From assembly GCF_003628445.1 (NCBI RefSeq), contig NZ_RBZO01000002.1:124001-188000 (forward strand): a stretch of DNA of 64,000 nt. The letters run 5' to 3'. Position 1 is the first letter of the stretch. Each line of letters starts with the position of its first letter. The translations under genes were made by a program, and so were the position numbers. The notes under the pieces were generated by a model, which saw only the letters and a list, made by a program, of their open reading frames with translations, was not told the origin of the DNA and did no database searches. Positions 56,014 to 64,000 of the stretch are shown piece by piece. The DNA is from Oceanobacillus bengalensis. Lineage in GTDB: Bacteria; Bacillota; Bacilli; Bacillales; Amphibacillaceae.

Positions 56014-56781
56014 ATGAAGTATATTAATGCATCAATTATTCAAATAGAGTTACAATCAGATAAATATGTAAAAAAACCATACCCAAAATATCTACATGGA
56101 CTTTGCTATTATTTAGCTGGAAAAGATTATCCACATGAAAAATACCGCCCACCTATGTTTCATCCTTCAATTATGAAATGGAAAGGAAACAAGGAATGGG
56201 GAACGCATGCAATTATTCTAATATCTAGTATAAATAAAGATCTAACATCCAATATACTTCAATCTTTAGAGAAAGTGAACGTTCTCAGATTGGGGTTTAA
56301 CGAAATGCAACTCAAAACTTTTACAATACAGAAACAAGAAACAATACCATTGGATGCAAAGGTTACTATACCAGTACCAGATGAATTTAAAATTAGTTTT
56401 AATACACCTACCAGATTTAGAACTAGGGAAACAGATCATTATATTACGAAAGCTTATCCTGAATTGAACCTATTAATTAGATCTATGGCTCGTAATGTCC
56501 ATATTCTGTATGGCGTTAAAATTGGTTTAAAGGAACAAGAAGAATTAACTAATAGTATTATGCTTATTGATGTAATTGGTTATCCAATACAGGCAAAAAT
56601 AGATAGAAAATCAGAGTTTGAAGATTGTTTTATTGGGGAGATACATATATCCTGCAGAAAACTAAATCAAGAACAAAAGAAACTTTTTGGTATTTTGTTA
56701 AGAACAGCTAAATATTCGGGAGTAGGTCATAAAAAAGGATATGGATTTGGACAAATACAAATCAAAAGACCTACTATTTAA
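56014..56781 (+). CDS. Cas6-like CRISPR RNA endoribonuclease
   Basis: 255 aa with two ferredoxin-like halves. The motif SFNTPTRFRTRE near residue 128 and the C-terminal glycine-rich loop SGVGHKKGYGFGQIQI are hallmarks of Cas6. A candidate general-base His lies in the N-terminal LHGLCYYLAG stretch (about residue 29). It would cleave pre-crRNA repeats. AAAGGAATT before ATG. It follows a 155-bp gap in which the candidate repeats lie. Confidence 0.85.
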   Translation: MKYINASIIQIELQSDKYVKKPYPKYLHGLCYYLAGKDYPHEKYRPPMFHPSIMKWKGNKEWGTHAIILISSINKDLTSNILQSLEKVNVLRLGFNEMQLKTFTIQKQETIPLDAKVTIPVPDEFKISFNTPTRFRTRETDHYITKAYPELNLLIRSMARNVHILYGVKIGLKEQEELTNSIMLIDVIGYPIQAKIDRKSEFEDCFIGEIHISCRKLNQEQKKLFGILLRTAKYSGVGHKKGYGFGQIQIKRPTI

Positions 56782-56816
56782 TTAATTTTTTAATTTTATT
56801 TAGAATGGGGGTTTTA

Positions 56817-58775
56817 TTGATTAAATCATCAGCAGAAAAGGAAACATTACAGCAAGAAATATTTAAATCAAGTAAATTACCAAGAGATAATACGAATGAA
56901 ATTATGCAACAAAATGTTTATCGAACGATACTATATGGCGTACCTTTCCGATTAGCCGATGAATATGCCCATGCAACAAAAAAAATTCAGTATAATGATT
57001 CTAGACGTATAGTAGGAGCAATGTGTAATGTTTATATGAACAAACTTTCACATGGAAATACAACCTTATATGGCATAAACGATAAGGTTAAAAAAATAAA
57101 TGGAAGAAATGTAATTACCAGTAGGGGGAGTTTTCGTGAATTAGTATCTAAAACACTTTCTCAATCCAATGACTTGTTTCAGGAACAAAGTAAACTTTGG
57201 GAATGGTATGAGGATAAAGATGGGAAGGTTCATCCTCGTTTAGATACAAATTATTTTTATACTGCTTTAGAACAAATGAATGATATTAAATTATTTAATC
57301 GAAAACTATTTGATTTTAACGAATACAATGGTAGGTATTCATTGTACCATTTACCTACATATTGGTCAGAATATCAATTAGCCAAACGAATTCTAGAAAT
57401 ACTACATGGGAATAGCATACTTAAAACTTCTAAAGATATTGCAAAATTAAAGGCAATAAATTATGGTGCAGATACAGAACAAGCACTAGCAATTAGTGAG
57501 GTTTTTGACAATAAAGTATCCATTATCACTGGAGGAGCGGGTACTGGCAAAAGTAAAACAATTGAAATTCTGGCTAATGTATTACTAGACGAAAATGCGA
57601 ATTTATCTATTCGTATCTGTTCCCCAACAGGTATTGCTGCTCAAAACCTGCAAAATCGATTAATAAATTCACCATCAGAAAAGGTACGTATCTATTTTTC
57701 AGACTCAATTAATAAAAGTCGAACTATTCATAGTTTGTTGGAAATAAAACCATCTAAATCAATTGGAATAATTCGTTCTAAGTTTTCCTATAGAAAAGAC
57801 CCATTAATAGCCGATATTCTCATTATAGACGAAGCGAGTATGGTTGATATCTATTTAACACGTAGTTTGTTATGGGCATTAGAAAATCATGTTCATGTTG
57901 TTATTGTGGGAGATAGCAATCAATTGAATAGTATTGGCCCTGGAAGAGTTTTATATGACCTTACAAATGGTCTGAAAAGATTACAAAAAAAAGAATTTGT
58001 TTCTCCTCTACCTAAATGGTCCAATCTAATTACGATTCATAGGACTAAGGAGGATTCTCGTATTCCAATTTTAGCAAATACTTTATTAATTCAGAACAGG
58101 GATGATCGTTGGAATTGCTTTAAGCAAGAACTGGAAAGATGTATTGAAAAGGGAGACGTTCGGTATATAAAAGCACAAGAAACGAAGGAAATTCTTAATT
58201 TAACAGTGAATGAGTATTTAAATAATCATGGTTCTATGGAGAATGTAGCATTAATTACAACAAGACATAATCAAGAAATTGGGAGAAATATATTAAATCA
58301 GAAAATACAGAGTAAACTTATGAAACGTTCAGGTTTTGAAGAAGGAGTTATTGTAATTCAAAATAGGAATGATTATCTACATGGTGTTTTTAATGGTGAA
58401 AAGGGGATAATTACAAAGGTCATAGAAAATAAAATAATTGCCGAATTTATCGGGGAGAGAACGGTTTCCTTAAGTAAAAATCAAGCTGAAAAAGATTGGT
58501 TGATTGGTTACGCAATTACTGTTCATAAATCTCAAGGGACAGAAGCTGAAACAGTTTTATTACCCATTTGGAGTGAACCAAAATCTAAAATATGGAATAG
58601 ATCACTATTATATACAGCTATTACTCGTAGTAAAAATAAGCTAATATTTATCGGTAATGATGATGCACTTGAGCAAGGAGTAAAAAGTAAGGAAGGAAAT
58701 CGCTTAACAAGATTACCACTTTTTTACCGAGAAATTGCTAATAGATATAAGGTATCCAAAAAGGTGGATAATTAA
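56817..58775 (+). CDS. RecD-type superfamily 1 helicase of the type IV CRISPR-Cas locus
   Basis: 652 aa. N-terminal about 220 residues not recognised, then a RecD/TraA-like SF1B helicase: Walker A GGAGTGKSKT near residue 239, Walker B LIIDEASMVD near residue 335, motif III VVIVGDSNQLNSIGPG, and the late motifs GYAITVHKSQGTEAE near residue 568 and LLYTAITRSKNKLIFIG. No nuclease domain. TTG 56817 preferred (GGGGG 5 bases upstream) over the in-frame ATG at 56805, which has no site. Takes the place DinG (Csf4) has in subtype IV-A. Confidence 0.88.
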   Translation: MIKSSAEKETLQQEIFKSSKLPRDNTNEIMQQNVYRTILYGVPFRLADEYAHATKKIQYNDSRRIVGAMCNVYMNKLSHGNTTLYGINDKVKKINGRNVITSRGSFRELVSKTLSQSNDLFQEQSKLWEWYEDKDGKVHPRLDTNYFYTALEQMNDIKLFNRKLFDFNEYNGRYSLYHLPTYWSEYQLAKRILEILHGNSILKTSKDIAKLKAINYGADTEQALAISEVFDNKVSIITGGAGTGKSKTIEILANVLLDENANLSIRICSPTGIAAQNLQNRLINSPSEKVRIYFSDSINKSRTIHSLLEIKPSKSIGIIRSKFSYRKDPLIADILIIDEASMVDIYLTRSLLWALENHVHVVIVGDSNQLNSIGPGRVLYDLTNGLKRLQKKEFVSPLPKWSNLITIHRTKEDSRIPILANTLLIQNRDDRWNCFKQELERCIEKGDVRYIKAQETKEILNLTVNEYLNNHGSMENVALITTRHNQEIGRNILNQKIQSKLMKRSGFEEGVIVIQNRNDYLHGVFNGEKGIITKVIENKIIAEFIGERTVSLSKNQAEKDWLIGYAITVHKSQGTEAETVLLPIWSEPKSKIWNRSLLYTAITRSKNKLIFIGNDDALEQGVKSKEGNRLTRLPLFYREIANRYKVSKKVDN

Positions 58776-58937
58776 TGCTTAATATCATTCTCTTGTCCAA
58801 ATTTTAATACCTTGTAACTATTTTGTTTTATTAATTGTATACAGATATTTTCGGACCAAAGTTAATATTTATTTCTAAGAATAAAAGTATCTATTATTAT
58901 ATTTGACAGTTTTATTACAGTTAAGGAATTAGGGGTA
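58776..58937. other. 3' flank of the CRISPR-Cas operon
   Basis: About 160 bp of AT-rich DNA; no CRISPR repeat, tRNA or transposon end seen. Confidence 0.4.
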
Positions 58938-59600
58938 ATCGGATCTCAATTGATTAATGTAATCTAATTTATCCTGTGGCATCAGTTCTGCCTGAATTTC
59001 TGATACCCCAACCTGACTACCAATTGCATTTGCAGTACCTTTGTTATCACCTGTTAACATACTCGTCTTTTTAATTCCAAGTTGATGTAGCTTTTGAATG
59101 ATAGCTTTACTTGTTTTACGTCAGCTACAGCAATAAGAGCAAGTACTTCTTTCTCCGTTCCAAAAACCATCACTGTTTTCCCTTGGTTTTGAAACTTTGT
59201 TACCTTTTGTTCTAACTTCTTATCATAATTAGTGGTAGATAAATCCTTAAAGAGTCTAGGACTTCCAATATAATAGACGGCAATGTTGCTATAGTTAATG
59301 ATGGTGTCAATGATGCCCCTGCATTAGCAGCTTCTACAGTCGGTATTGTAATGGGAGGGGCCGGTACAGGTACGGCAATAGAAACTGCAGACGTTGCATT
59401 AATGGGAGATGATTTAAGTAAACTTCCATTTGCAGTTAAACTAAGCCGTAAATCACTAAATATAATTAAGGCTAATATCACTCGGAATAAACGAAAAGTG
59501 GCGGGAACATAAGTTTGTAATATAATTGATTTTAGTATAATTCGCATGAAGGGTTTTTTAATTAGAGTTCATGCGGTTCATTCATTTTAAACGAGTTTTG
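58938..59600. pseudogene. cadA relic with an internal inversion
   Basis: 58940-59276 is homologous to cadA (about 39325-39660) in reverse orientation. From 59277 (ACGGCAATGTTGC) homology continues forward through [10 protein letters not shown]-like DNA to about 59480, followed after a deletion by the cadA 3' end and a decayed copy of its terminator. Several indels. A dead second copy of the cad locus. Confidence 0.9.
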
Positions 59601-59815
59601 TCCAAATCTCTTGTCTCTAAAACTAGAGATATTTCCTATGCCCAACTTTTTTTGATATTACTATTTATGAACGTTACGAAATTGACTTAAATAATGTTTA
59701 AACGGTTAACTGAGGGGAATTAAATGGAGAGCAATAAATAGGAATCAAAAAATGAGGGAGCGTGGAGCAATAGTAAATATACGGGTATAATAGCATCTAT
59801 TGCAGTGTCCATAAC
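59600..59815 (+). pseudogene. CDF transporter relic (copy C)
   Basis: Leader similar to 40143-40285 (CCAAATCTCTT, GAGATATTTCCT), then GGGAGCGTGGAGCAATAGTAA and ATAATAGCATCTATTGCAGTG, matching copy B with internal deletions. Confidence 0.82.
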
Positions 59816-59857
59816 TAACTAATTATAGTACTACGGCTACCTATTTCATGGAATCAG

Positions 59858-59942
59858 TGTCTGTGTTTTCTTGCTAATAACTTGCACTTGTACAAGATAA
59901 GATATACAATGTGAAAAATGGTAATAGTTTCTGTAAATTTTG
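59858..59942 (-). pseudogene. ydhK-like relic
   Basis: CTGTGTTTTCTT...AAGATATACAATGTGAAAAATGGTAAT matches the 5' part of the ydhK-like gene at 36105-36190. It continues the order cadA-CDF-ydhK. Confidence 0.7.
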
Positions 59943-60034
59943 ATAATTAAAGAATTTATAAAATATCTACTGGACTTATATTGTTATAGCAAGCTTTGTT
60001 GATGAAAATTAACGTTATATCTGAATTTAAGTCT

Positions 60035-60072
60035 CAAGAGTTAGAGCCACCCTCTGACTCTTGGGGTTTTTT
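60035..60072 (+). terminator. terminator in the relic region
   Basis: CAAGAGTTAGAG / CTCTGACTCTTG followed by GGGG and TTTTTT. Confidence 0.85.
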
Positions 60073-60533
60073 AGTGAAAATAAAAATTCCAAAATAATTT
60101 ATCCATTTGTATTTTCCAAAACCTTCACACTTTCCTCAAAAACATTTCTTATAATAACGAAGTAACGTAGATAAAAATTTATGAAATAACACTATTACTA
60201 GCCTATATCAAGTATGCAAATAATTTATAATAACTGGCTGAATTATAAAAAATCTATACAATATTATTTTTTAATTTGGTAGTGATTATTATAAAATTAA
60301 TTCTTTCGGTTGGGGGATTTACGAGTTTTTGGGCTAGCTAATATAGTAGGGAGCTTCGAAGGTTACTTGCAGCACATATCTACCACAGTAATAAAGGTTA
60401 AACTTGTCTACTGTAAGGTTTTTTCAACATTAAAAACGAGTTTTAAAACTTAATCAATAATCATAATCATTCAACAAGTATATGGTAACATTAGTATATT
60501 AATAACATAATAGAAATAAAGGAGTGAATAGCA
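60073..60533. other. spacer upstream of ctaG
   Basis: About 460 bp, very AT-rich, no gene seen; presumed promoter region of ctaG. Confidence 0.4.
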
Positions 60534-61436
60534 ATGTGGTTAAACTTACAAATATTTGGTTTCAAAGCTTTATGGAGTCCGTATTTTCTGATATACATAT
60601 TAATAATTGGCTTACTATACTACTTAATAACAGGACCACTCAGACATAAATTTGGTGGAACAGATTTACCTAGTAGAAAGCAAAAGATCTATTTTTACTC
60701 TGCCCTGCTATTATTATACATTGTTAAAGGGTCACCAGTAGATTTAATGACACATATTACGTTAACTGCTCATATGATTCAAATGGCAATCTATTTATTT
60801 GTATTTCCTATTTTTATAATAAAAGGGATACCTAAATGGATTTGGAAAAAAATTGCTTATGCACCAGTATTAGGACCTGTTATTCATTTTTTAACAAAGC
60901 CTATTATTTCGTTACTATTGTTTAACGCACTTTTTTCTCTATATCATATACCAGTAATTTTTAATTTCTCAAAATCCATGCCAATTGCACATACATCCAT
61001 ATCAATCATATTGTTAATGGTTTCTTTTATTGTTATTTTACCTATTGTTTCACCTATAAAGGAATTTGATAAACTTAAACCACTACTTAAAATAGCCTAT
61101 ATTTTGGCAAGTAGTCTATTAATAACTCCAGCATGTGCATTAATTATTTTTGCAGATGTGCCATTATATGCCGCTTATACTGAAAATGGCGCATGGCTAC
61201 AAGCTTTGAGTTTATGTGTGCCAAACGACGTATTACAGGGACTTTCTAATACTCTATCAGGACCAGAGATGTTTACATCTATGGGAATTCTTATAGACCA
61301 GCAGCTAGGCGGAATTATCATGAAGATCATGCAAGAAATTACATATGGAGCCATTTATTGTTCCATTATTTTTAAGTGGTTTAAGGTGGATGATATCAAT
61401 AAAATAGATCCTTTACCTGAAAAAACTAGTTATTAA
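60534..61436 (+). CDS. ctaG: CtaG-type cytochrome oxidase assembly / copper-related membrane protein
   Basis: 300 aa, about seven helices, of the caa3 CtaG family: HMIQMAIYLFVFPIFIIKGIP near residue 83, FNALFSLYHIPVIFNF, and DQQLGGIIMKIMQEITYG near the C-terminus. Relatives are needed for caa3 oxidase expression, perhaps in copper delivery. AAAGGAGTG before ATG. It sits apart from qox and upstream of a two-component system. Confidence 0.87.
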   Translation: MWLNLQIFGFKALWSPYFLIYILIIGLLYYLITGPLRHKFGGTDLPSRKQKIYFYSALLLLYIVKGSPVDLMTHITLTAHMIQMAIYLFVFPIFIIKGIPKWIWKKIAYAPVLGPVIHFLTKPIISLLLFNALFSLYHIPVIFNFSKSMPIAHTSISIILLMVSFIVILPIVSPIKEFDKLKPLLKIAYILASSLLITPACALIIFADVPLYAAYTENGAWLQALSLCVPNDVLQGLSNTLSGPEMFTSMGILIDQQLGGIIMKIMQEITYGAIYCSIIFKWFKVDDINKIDPLPEKTSY

Positions 61437-61472
61437 GTTCCCATTTCTATCTAAAAAAGTGGAGGCAATCGT

Positions 61473-61610
61473 ATGAAAGGAAAAATAGTTGTACTTATTC
61501 TAATTATTTTTACTATTGTTGTTTTAGCTATTGGTTGGTTTTTGACTCAGGATATTATGGAAAAGTTTGACTTAGAACCTTCTACTAGTATATTTAATGG
61601 ACTACATTAA
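61473..61610 (+). CDS. 45-aa single-pass membrane protein
   Basis: Strong GTGGAGG site before ATG. A hydrophobic helix (residues 4-25, IVVLILIIFTIVVLAIGWFL) then a short acidic tail DIMEKFDLEPSTSIFNGLH. Lies 37 bp after ctaG, probably in the same transcript. Not recognised; may assist CtaG or the downstream sensor. Confidence 0.7.
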   Translation: MKGKIVVLILIIFTIVVLAIGWFLTQDIMEKFDLEPSTSIFNGLH

Positions 61611-61698
61611 TAATTTCGAAACATATTAAAATGATTCGTAAAGGTTGATAATGCTAATACTATATGAGGTTTCCGGATAAAGTAAATGAGGTTTGCAT

Positions 61699-62403
61699 AT
61701 GAAGGATAAAATTTTACTAGTAGATGATGAATGGAATATGAGAAATCTGATAAAAATTCATTTATCTAGATTAGATGTTGATATTGACGAAGCTAAGAGT
61801 GGTCAAGAAGCCCTTAAAATGATAGATAAGGAAAACTATATTTTGATTATTTTAGACATCATGTTACCTGATATTGATGGTTGGGAAGTGTGTAAAACAG
61901 TTAGAAAAACAAAAAGCATACCCATTCTTATGTTAACTGCTCGAAGTGATATTAAAGATCGAGTTTATGGATTGAATATTGGGGCTGATGATTACTTAAC
62001 TAAACCATTTGCTCCCGAAGAACTGGTTGCTAGAATAACAGCCATGATACGTCGACAGAAGATGGTTAATGTAGAAATAGATGCTTCGGCGCTGAATTAT
62101 TCCGATTTCTCAATTCAAATTGATAGTAGAACTGTAATGGTAAAAGATACACCAATAGAATTAACGCCAAAGGAATTTGATATTCTTTATTTGTTCGCTA
62201 GTCAACCGAAAAGGGTGTTTACTCGTGAAAATATATTAGATAAAATTTGGTCTATTAATGAATTTCGAGATTCTAGAGCTATTGATACACACGTCAAAAA
62301 TATTCGTGAAAAACTTCGAAAGTCTGGACTTTCCTATAACCCGATCAAAACAATCTGGGGAGTAGGTTATAGATTTTTCAGTAAAGAAGAGGATAAATCC
62401 TAA
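61699..62403 (+). CDS. OmpR-family response regulator
   Basis: 234 aa. Receiver with acidic pair VDDEWN, phospho-Asp in IILDIMLPD near residue 52, Lys in DDYLTKPFAPEEL, then a winged-helix output domain (VMVKDTPIELTPKEFDILYLFAS; IWGVGYRF). ATG 61699 preferred over TTG 61693 given GAGG about 7 bases upstream. Coupled to the kinase gene two bases downstream. Confidence 0.95.
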   Translation: MKDKILLVDDEWNMRNLIKIHLSRLDVDIDEAKSGQEALKMIDKENYILIILDIMLPDIDGWEVCKTVRKTKSIPILMLTARSDIKDRVYGLNIGADDYLTKPFAPEELVARITAMIRRQKMVNVEIDASALNYSDFSIQIDSRTVMVKDTPIELTPKEFDILYLFASQPKRVFTRENILDKIWSINEFRDSRAIDTHVKNIREKLRKSGLSYNPIKTIWGVGYRFFSKEEDKS

Positions 62404-62404
62404 C

Positions 62405-63781
62405 ATGAATAGAATTGTTCTGAAGCTTGGCATAATTATGATGGGACTAATCTTAGCGGTGTTATTACCATTGGGTTTTGTGGCTGATAAGATATTTTCG
62501 AATTTCTATTATAATCAAATAACAGAGGAGATTAGTGAACTTTCTCACAAATATGCAAGTTCGATAACGTCACTCGATGACGATGCGATGATAAATATGT
62601 TTAAAAGTCTGGCCTATTTTACCAATAAGGATATATATATAACGAATGCAATTGGGGAAGTCATTGCACACACTGGTATTCAAATTCCTTTAACTAACAA
62701 TGAACTTAGACACCTATCAAAAGGTAAGTCTGTCCAAAAAAACTTTGAGGATAGAGAAACAAGTAATACCTACCTTAGCTATGGTCATCCAATTGTATTC
62801 TCTGATACTTTTGAGGGTTCTTTTTTTGTTTTGACCTCTGTTGATGATGCCCATGAACCAGCTCATAAGATCAGGGACTTATTAATTTTATCGGCAGTAG
62901 GAGCTTTTTTTGTAGGTCTTGGAATTACCTTTTTTCTGGCCAGAAAAATGTCAAAGCCTTTGATAGAAATGGAACGAGCAACAAGAGAGATAGCGAGAGG
63001 GAACTTAGATATACGTGTAAATACGATACCAAATGATGAATTAGGTTCTTTGGGTAAAGCGATTAATGATCTTGCGGTGGAAACAAATGAATATAGAACG
63101 AACCGAAGCGAGCTTTTCGCAAATATCTCCCACGAATTACGGACTCCAATAACATACCTAAAGGGATATGCAAACGCATTAAAAAACAATCTTTATAAAA
63201 CAGAAGAAGAAAAACAGCAATACTTAACCATTATTGAAACTGAATCAGATCATATTTTAAGACTGATTAATGATTTATTTGATTTATCAAAAATGGAAGA
63301 AGGCCAAGCAAATCTTCAGAGGGAAACAGTTAATCTTCTAGAAATTGTGGAAACATCGATATTGAAAATAAAAATAGAACTTGAGAAGAAGGGTTTAAAG
63401 CTAGTTACTGAAATAAATCGGAAGTCTGATTTACTCATATATGCTGATGGTATCCGAGTAGAGCAGATTTTTATTAATTTATTAGTAAATGCCATTCAAT
63501 ATACGGAAAAAGGCTCTATTTGTATGAAAGTATGGGGGACTAAAAATAACGTACATATAGTCATTGAGGATACTGGTATTGGAATTCCCGAAGAAGACCT
63601 TCCTCTTGTTTTTGAGCGTTTCCATCGTGTTGAAAAATCTCGCTCAAGGGATTATGGAGGAACAGGACTGGGGTTAGCAATTGTTAAGAACTTAGTTGAG
63701 ATCCAAGATGGGAATATAACGGTAAGTAGCAAGAGAAATAAAGGAACGAAATTTGAATTAAGCTTCCCAAGAGTGGAGTAG
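62405..63781 (+). CDS. two-component sensor histidine kinase
   Basis: 458 aa. TM1 at about 8-28, an extracellular sensor of about 130 residues, TM2 near 158-178, HAMP, HisKA with FANISHELRTPITYLKGY (phospho-His near residue 241), and HATPase with NLLVNAIQYTEKG, DTGIGIPEEDL and GGTGLGLAIVKN. Signal unknown; proximity to ctaG and metal genes suggests envelope or metal stress, as inference only. Confidence 0.94.
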   Translation: MNRIVLKLGIIMMGLILAVLLPLGFVADKIFSNFYYNQITEEISELSHKYASSITSLDDDAMINMFKSLAYFTNKDIYITNAIGEVIAHTGIQIPLTNNELRHLSKGKSVQKNFEDRETSNTYLSYGHPIVFSDTFEGSFFVLTSVDDAHEPAHKIRDLLILSAVGAFFVGLGITFFLARKMSKPLIEMERATREIARGNLDIRVNTIPNDELGSLGKAINDLAVETNEYRTNRSELFANISHELRTPITYLKGYANALKNNLYKTEEEKQQYLTIIETESDHILRLINDLFDLSKMEEGQANLQRETVNLLEIVETSILKIKIELEKKGLKLVTEINRKSDLLIYADGIRVEQIFINLLVNAIQYTEKGSICMKVWGTKNNVHIVIEDTGIGIPEEDLPLVFERFHRVEKSRSRDYGGTGLGLAIVKNLVEIQDGNITVSSKRNKGTKFELSFPRVE

Positions 63782-63789
63782 AGACGAAT

Positions 63790-63990
63790 ATGAAAAAAAT
63801 AGAATGGTTTTTAGCTGTAATCCTGATAGTGATTGGATTAGTCTGTCTGACTATCTGTGCAACAATGTGGGGAAGTGGTTCGATTAGATATTATGTGACA
63901 ACATTTATGCACATCTGTTTCTGGATAGGATTCCCTGGATTAGTAATAGGCGCTTTATATGTAATAATTTTAATTGGGAGAAAAAAATAA
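63790..63990 (+). CDS. small two-helix membrane protein
   Basis: 66 aa with two hydrophobic helices (residues 6-28 and 38-62) and a basic end LIGRKK. Starts 9 bp after the kinase gene, with a weak GAGACG site. Not recognised; likely part of the same operon. Confidence 0.65.
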   Translation: MKKIEWFLAVILIVIGLVCLTICATMWGSGSIRYYVTTFMHICFWIGFPGLVIGALYVIILIGRKK

Positions 63991-64000
63991 ATAAGAAGTT

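Noticed and set aside
59212-59547. Minus-strand 111-codon ORF
   Set aside because: It is antisense to the cadA relic; the similar ORF at 39639-39869 is antisense to intact cadA.
60541-60580. Further CRISPR repeat copy (CTTTATGGAGT)
   Set aside because: The match is short and lies inside ctaG coding sequence; chance similarity.
22211-64000. Insertion sequences or a phage integrase explaining the accessory region
   Set aside because: No transposase, integrase or terminal inverted repeats could be recognised in any frame; only duplications and relics of metal genes are visible.

Overview
The window looks like a chromosomal segment of a low-GC Bacillota, most likely a Bacillaceae member near Oceanobacillus or Virgibacillus. 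The evidence is AT-rich DNA, strong GGAGG-type ribosome sites, frequent TTG starts, the cggR-gapA-pgk-tpiA-gpmI-eno order, the secG-est-rnr-smpB-ssrA order, a quinol oxidase qoxABCD, and an LTA-synthase family protein. The species is not determined.

Bases 1-22 kb are mostly core genes. They hold a partial YitT protein, sigma-54 (rpoN) with a small redoxin, and the glycolytic cluster behind a recognisable CggR operator. An unusual array of eleven 52-bp tandem repeats follows, then two paralogous nucleoside hydrolases, a DUF1648 protein, a nitroreductase, ptsI, and secG-est-rnr-(ZIP transporter)-smpB-ssrA. The tmRNA gene is interrupted in its T-loop by a compact 282-nt group I intron without an ORF, one of the two most interesting objects in the window.

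From ssrA rightwards the character changes to accessory DNA: long AT-rich spacers, metal resistance, pseudogenes and relics. In order there is an ACR3-like arsenite carrier, a tiny Cys-rich protein, a permease and ArsR, with four copies of an ATCAA-N6-TTGAT operator. Then comes an arsR-arsB-arsC / arsD-arsA-hesB-CoA disulfide reductase cluster with two matching operators, and merR-merA behind a classical MerR promoter. Next is a cadD / cadC-cadA cluster with four TCAAA-N6-TTTGA operators, flanked by remnants of a CDF transporter and a ydhK-like gene. After these come a D-Ala-D-Ala carboxypeptidase, a YIEGIA protein with its small partner, a frameshifted ZIP gene, an ArsR/CadC-like gene with one in-frame stop, czcD, an LtaS-family gene and qoxABCD.

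Between qoxD and a decayed, internally inverted second copy of the cad module (58.9-59.9 kb) lies a five-gene type IV CRISPR-Cas operon: csf1, csf2, csf3, cas6-like and a RecD-type helicase. The RecD helicase in place of DinG matches the arrangement called subtype IV-D. There is no cas1/cas2 and no clear array. A degenerate pair of repeat-like sequences 64 bp apart sits between csf3 and cas6. The window ends with ctaG, a 45-aa membrane peptide, an OmpR-type two-component system and a small membrane protein.
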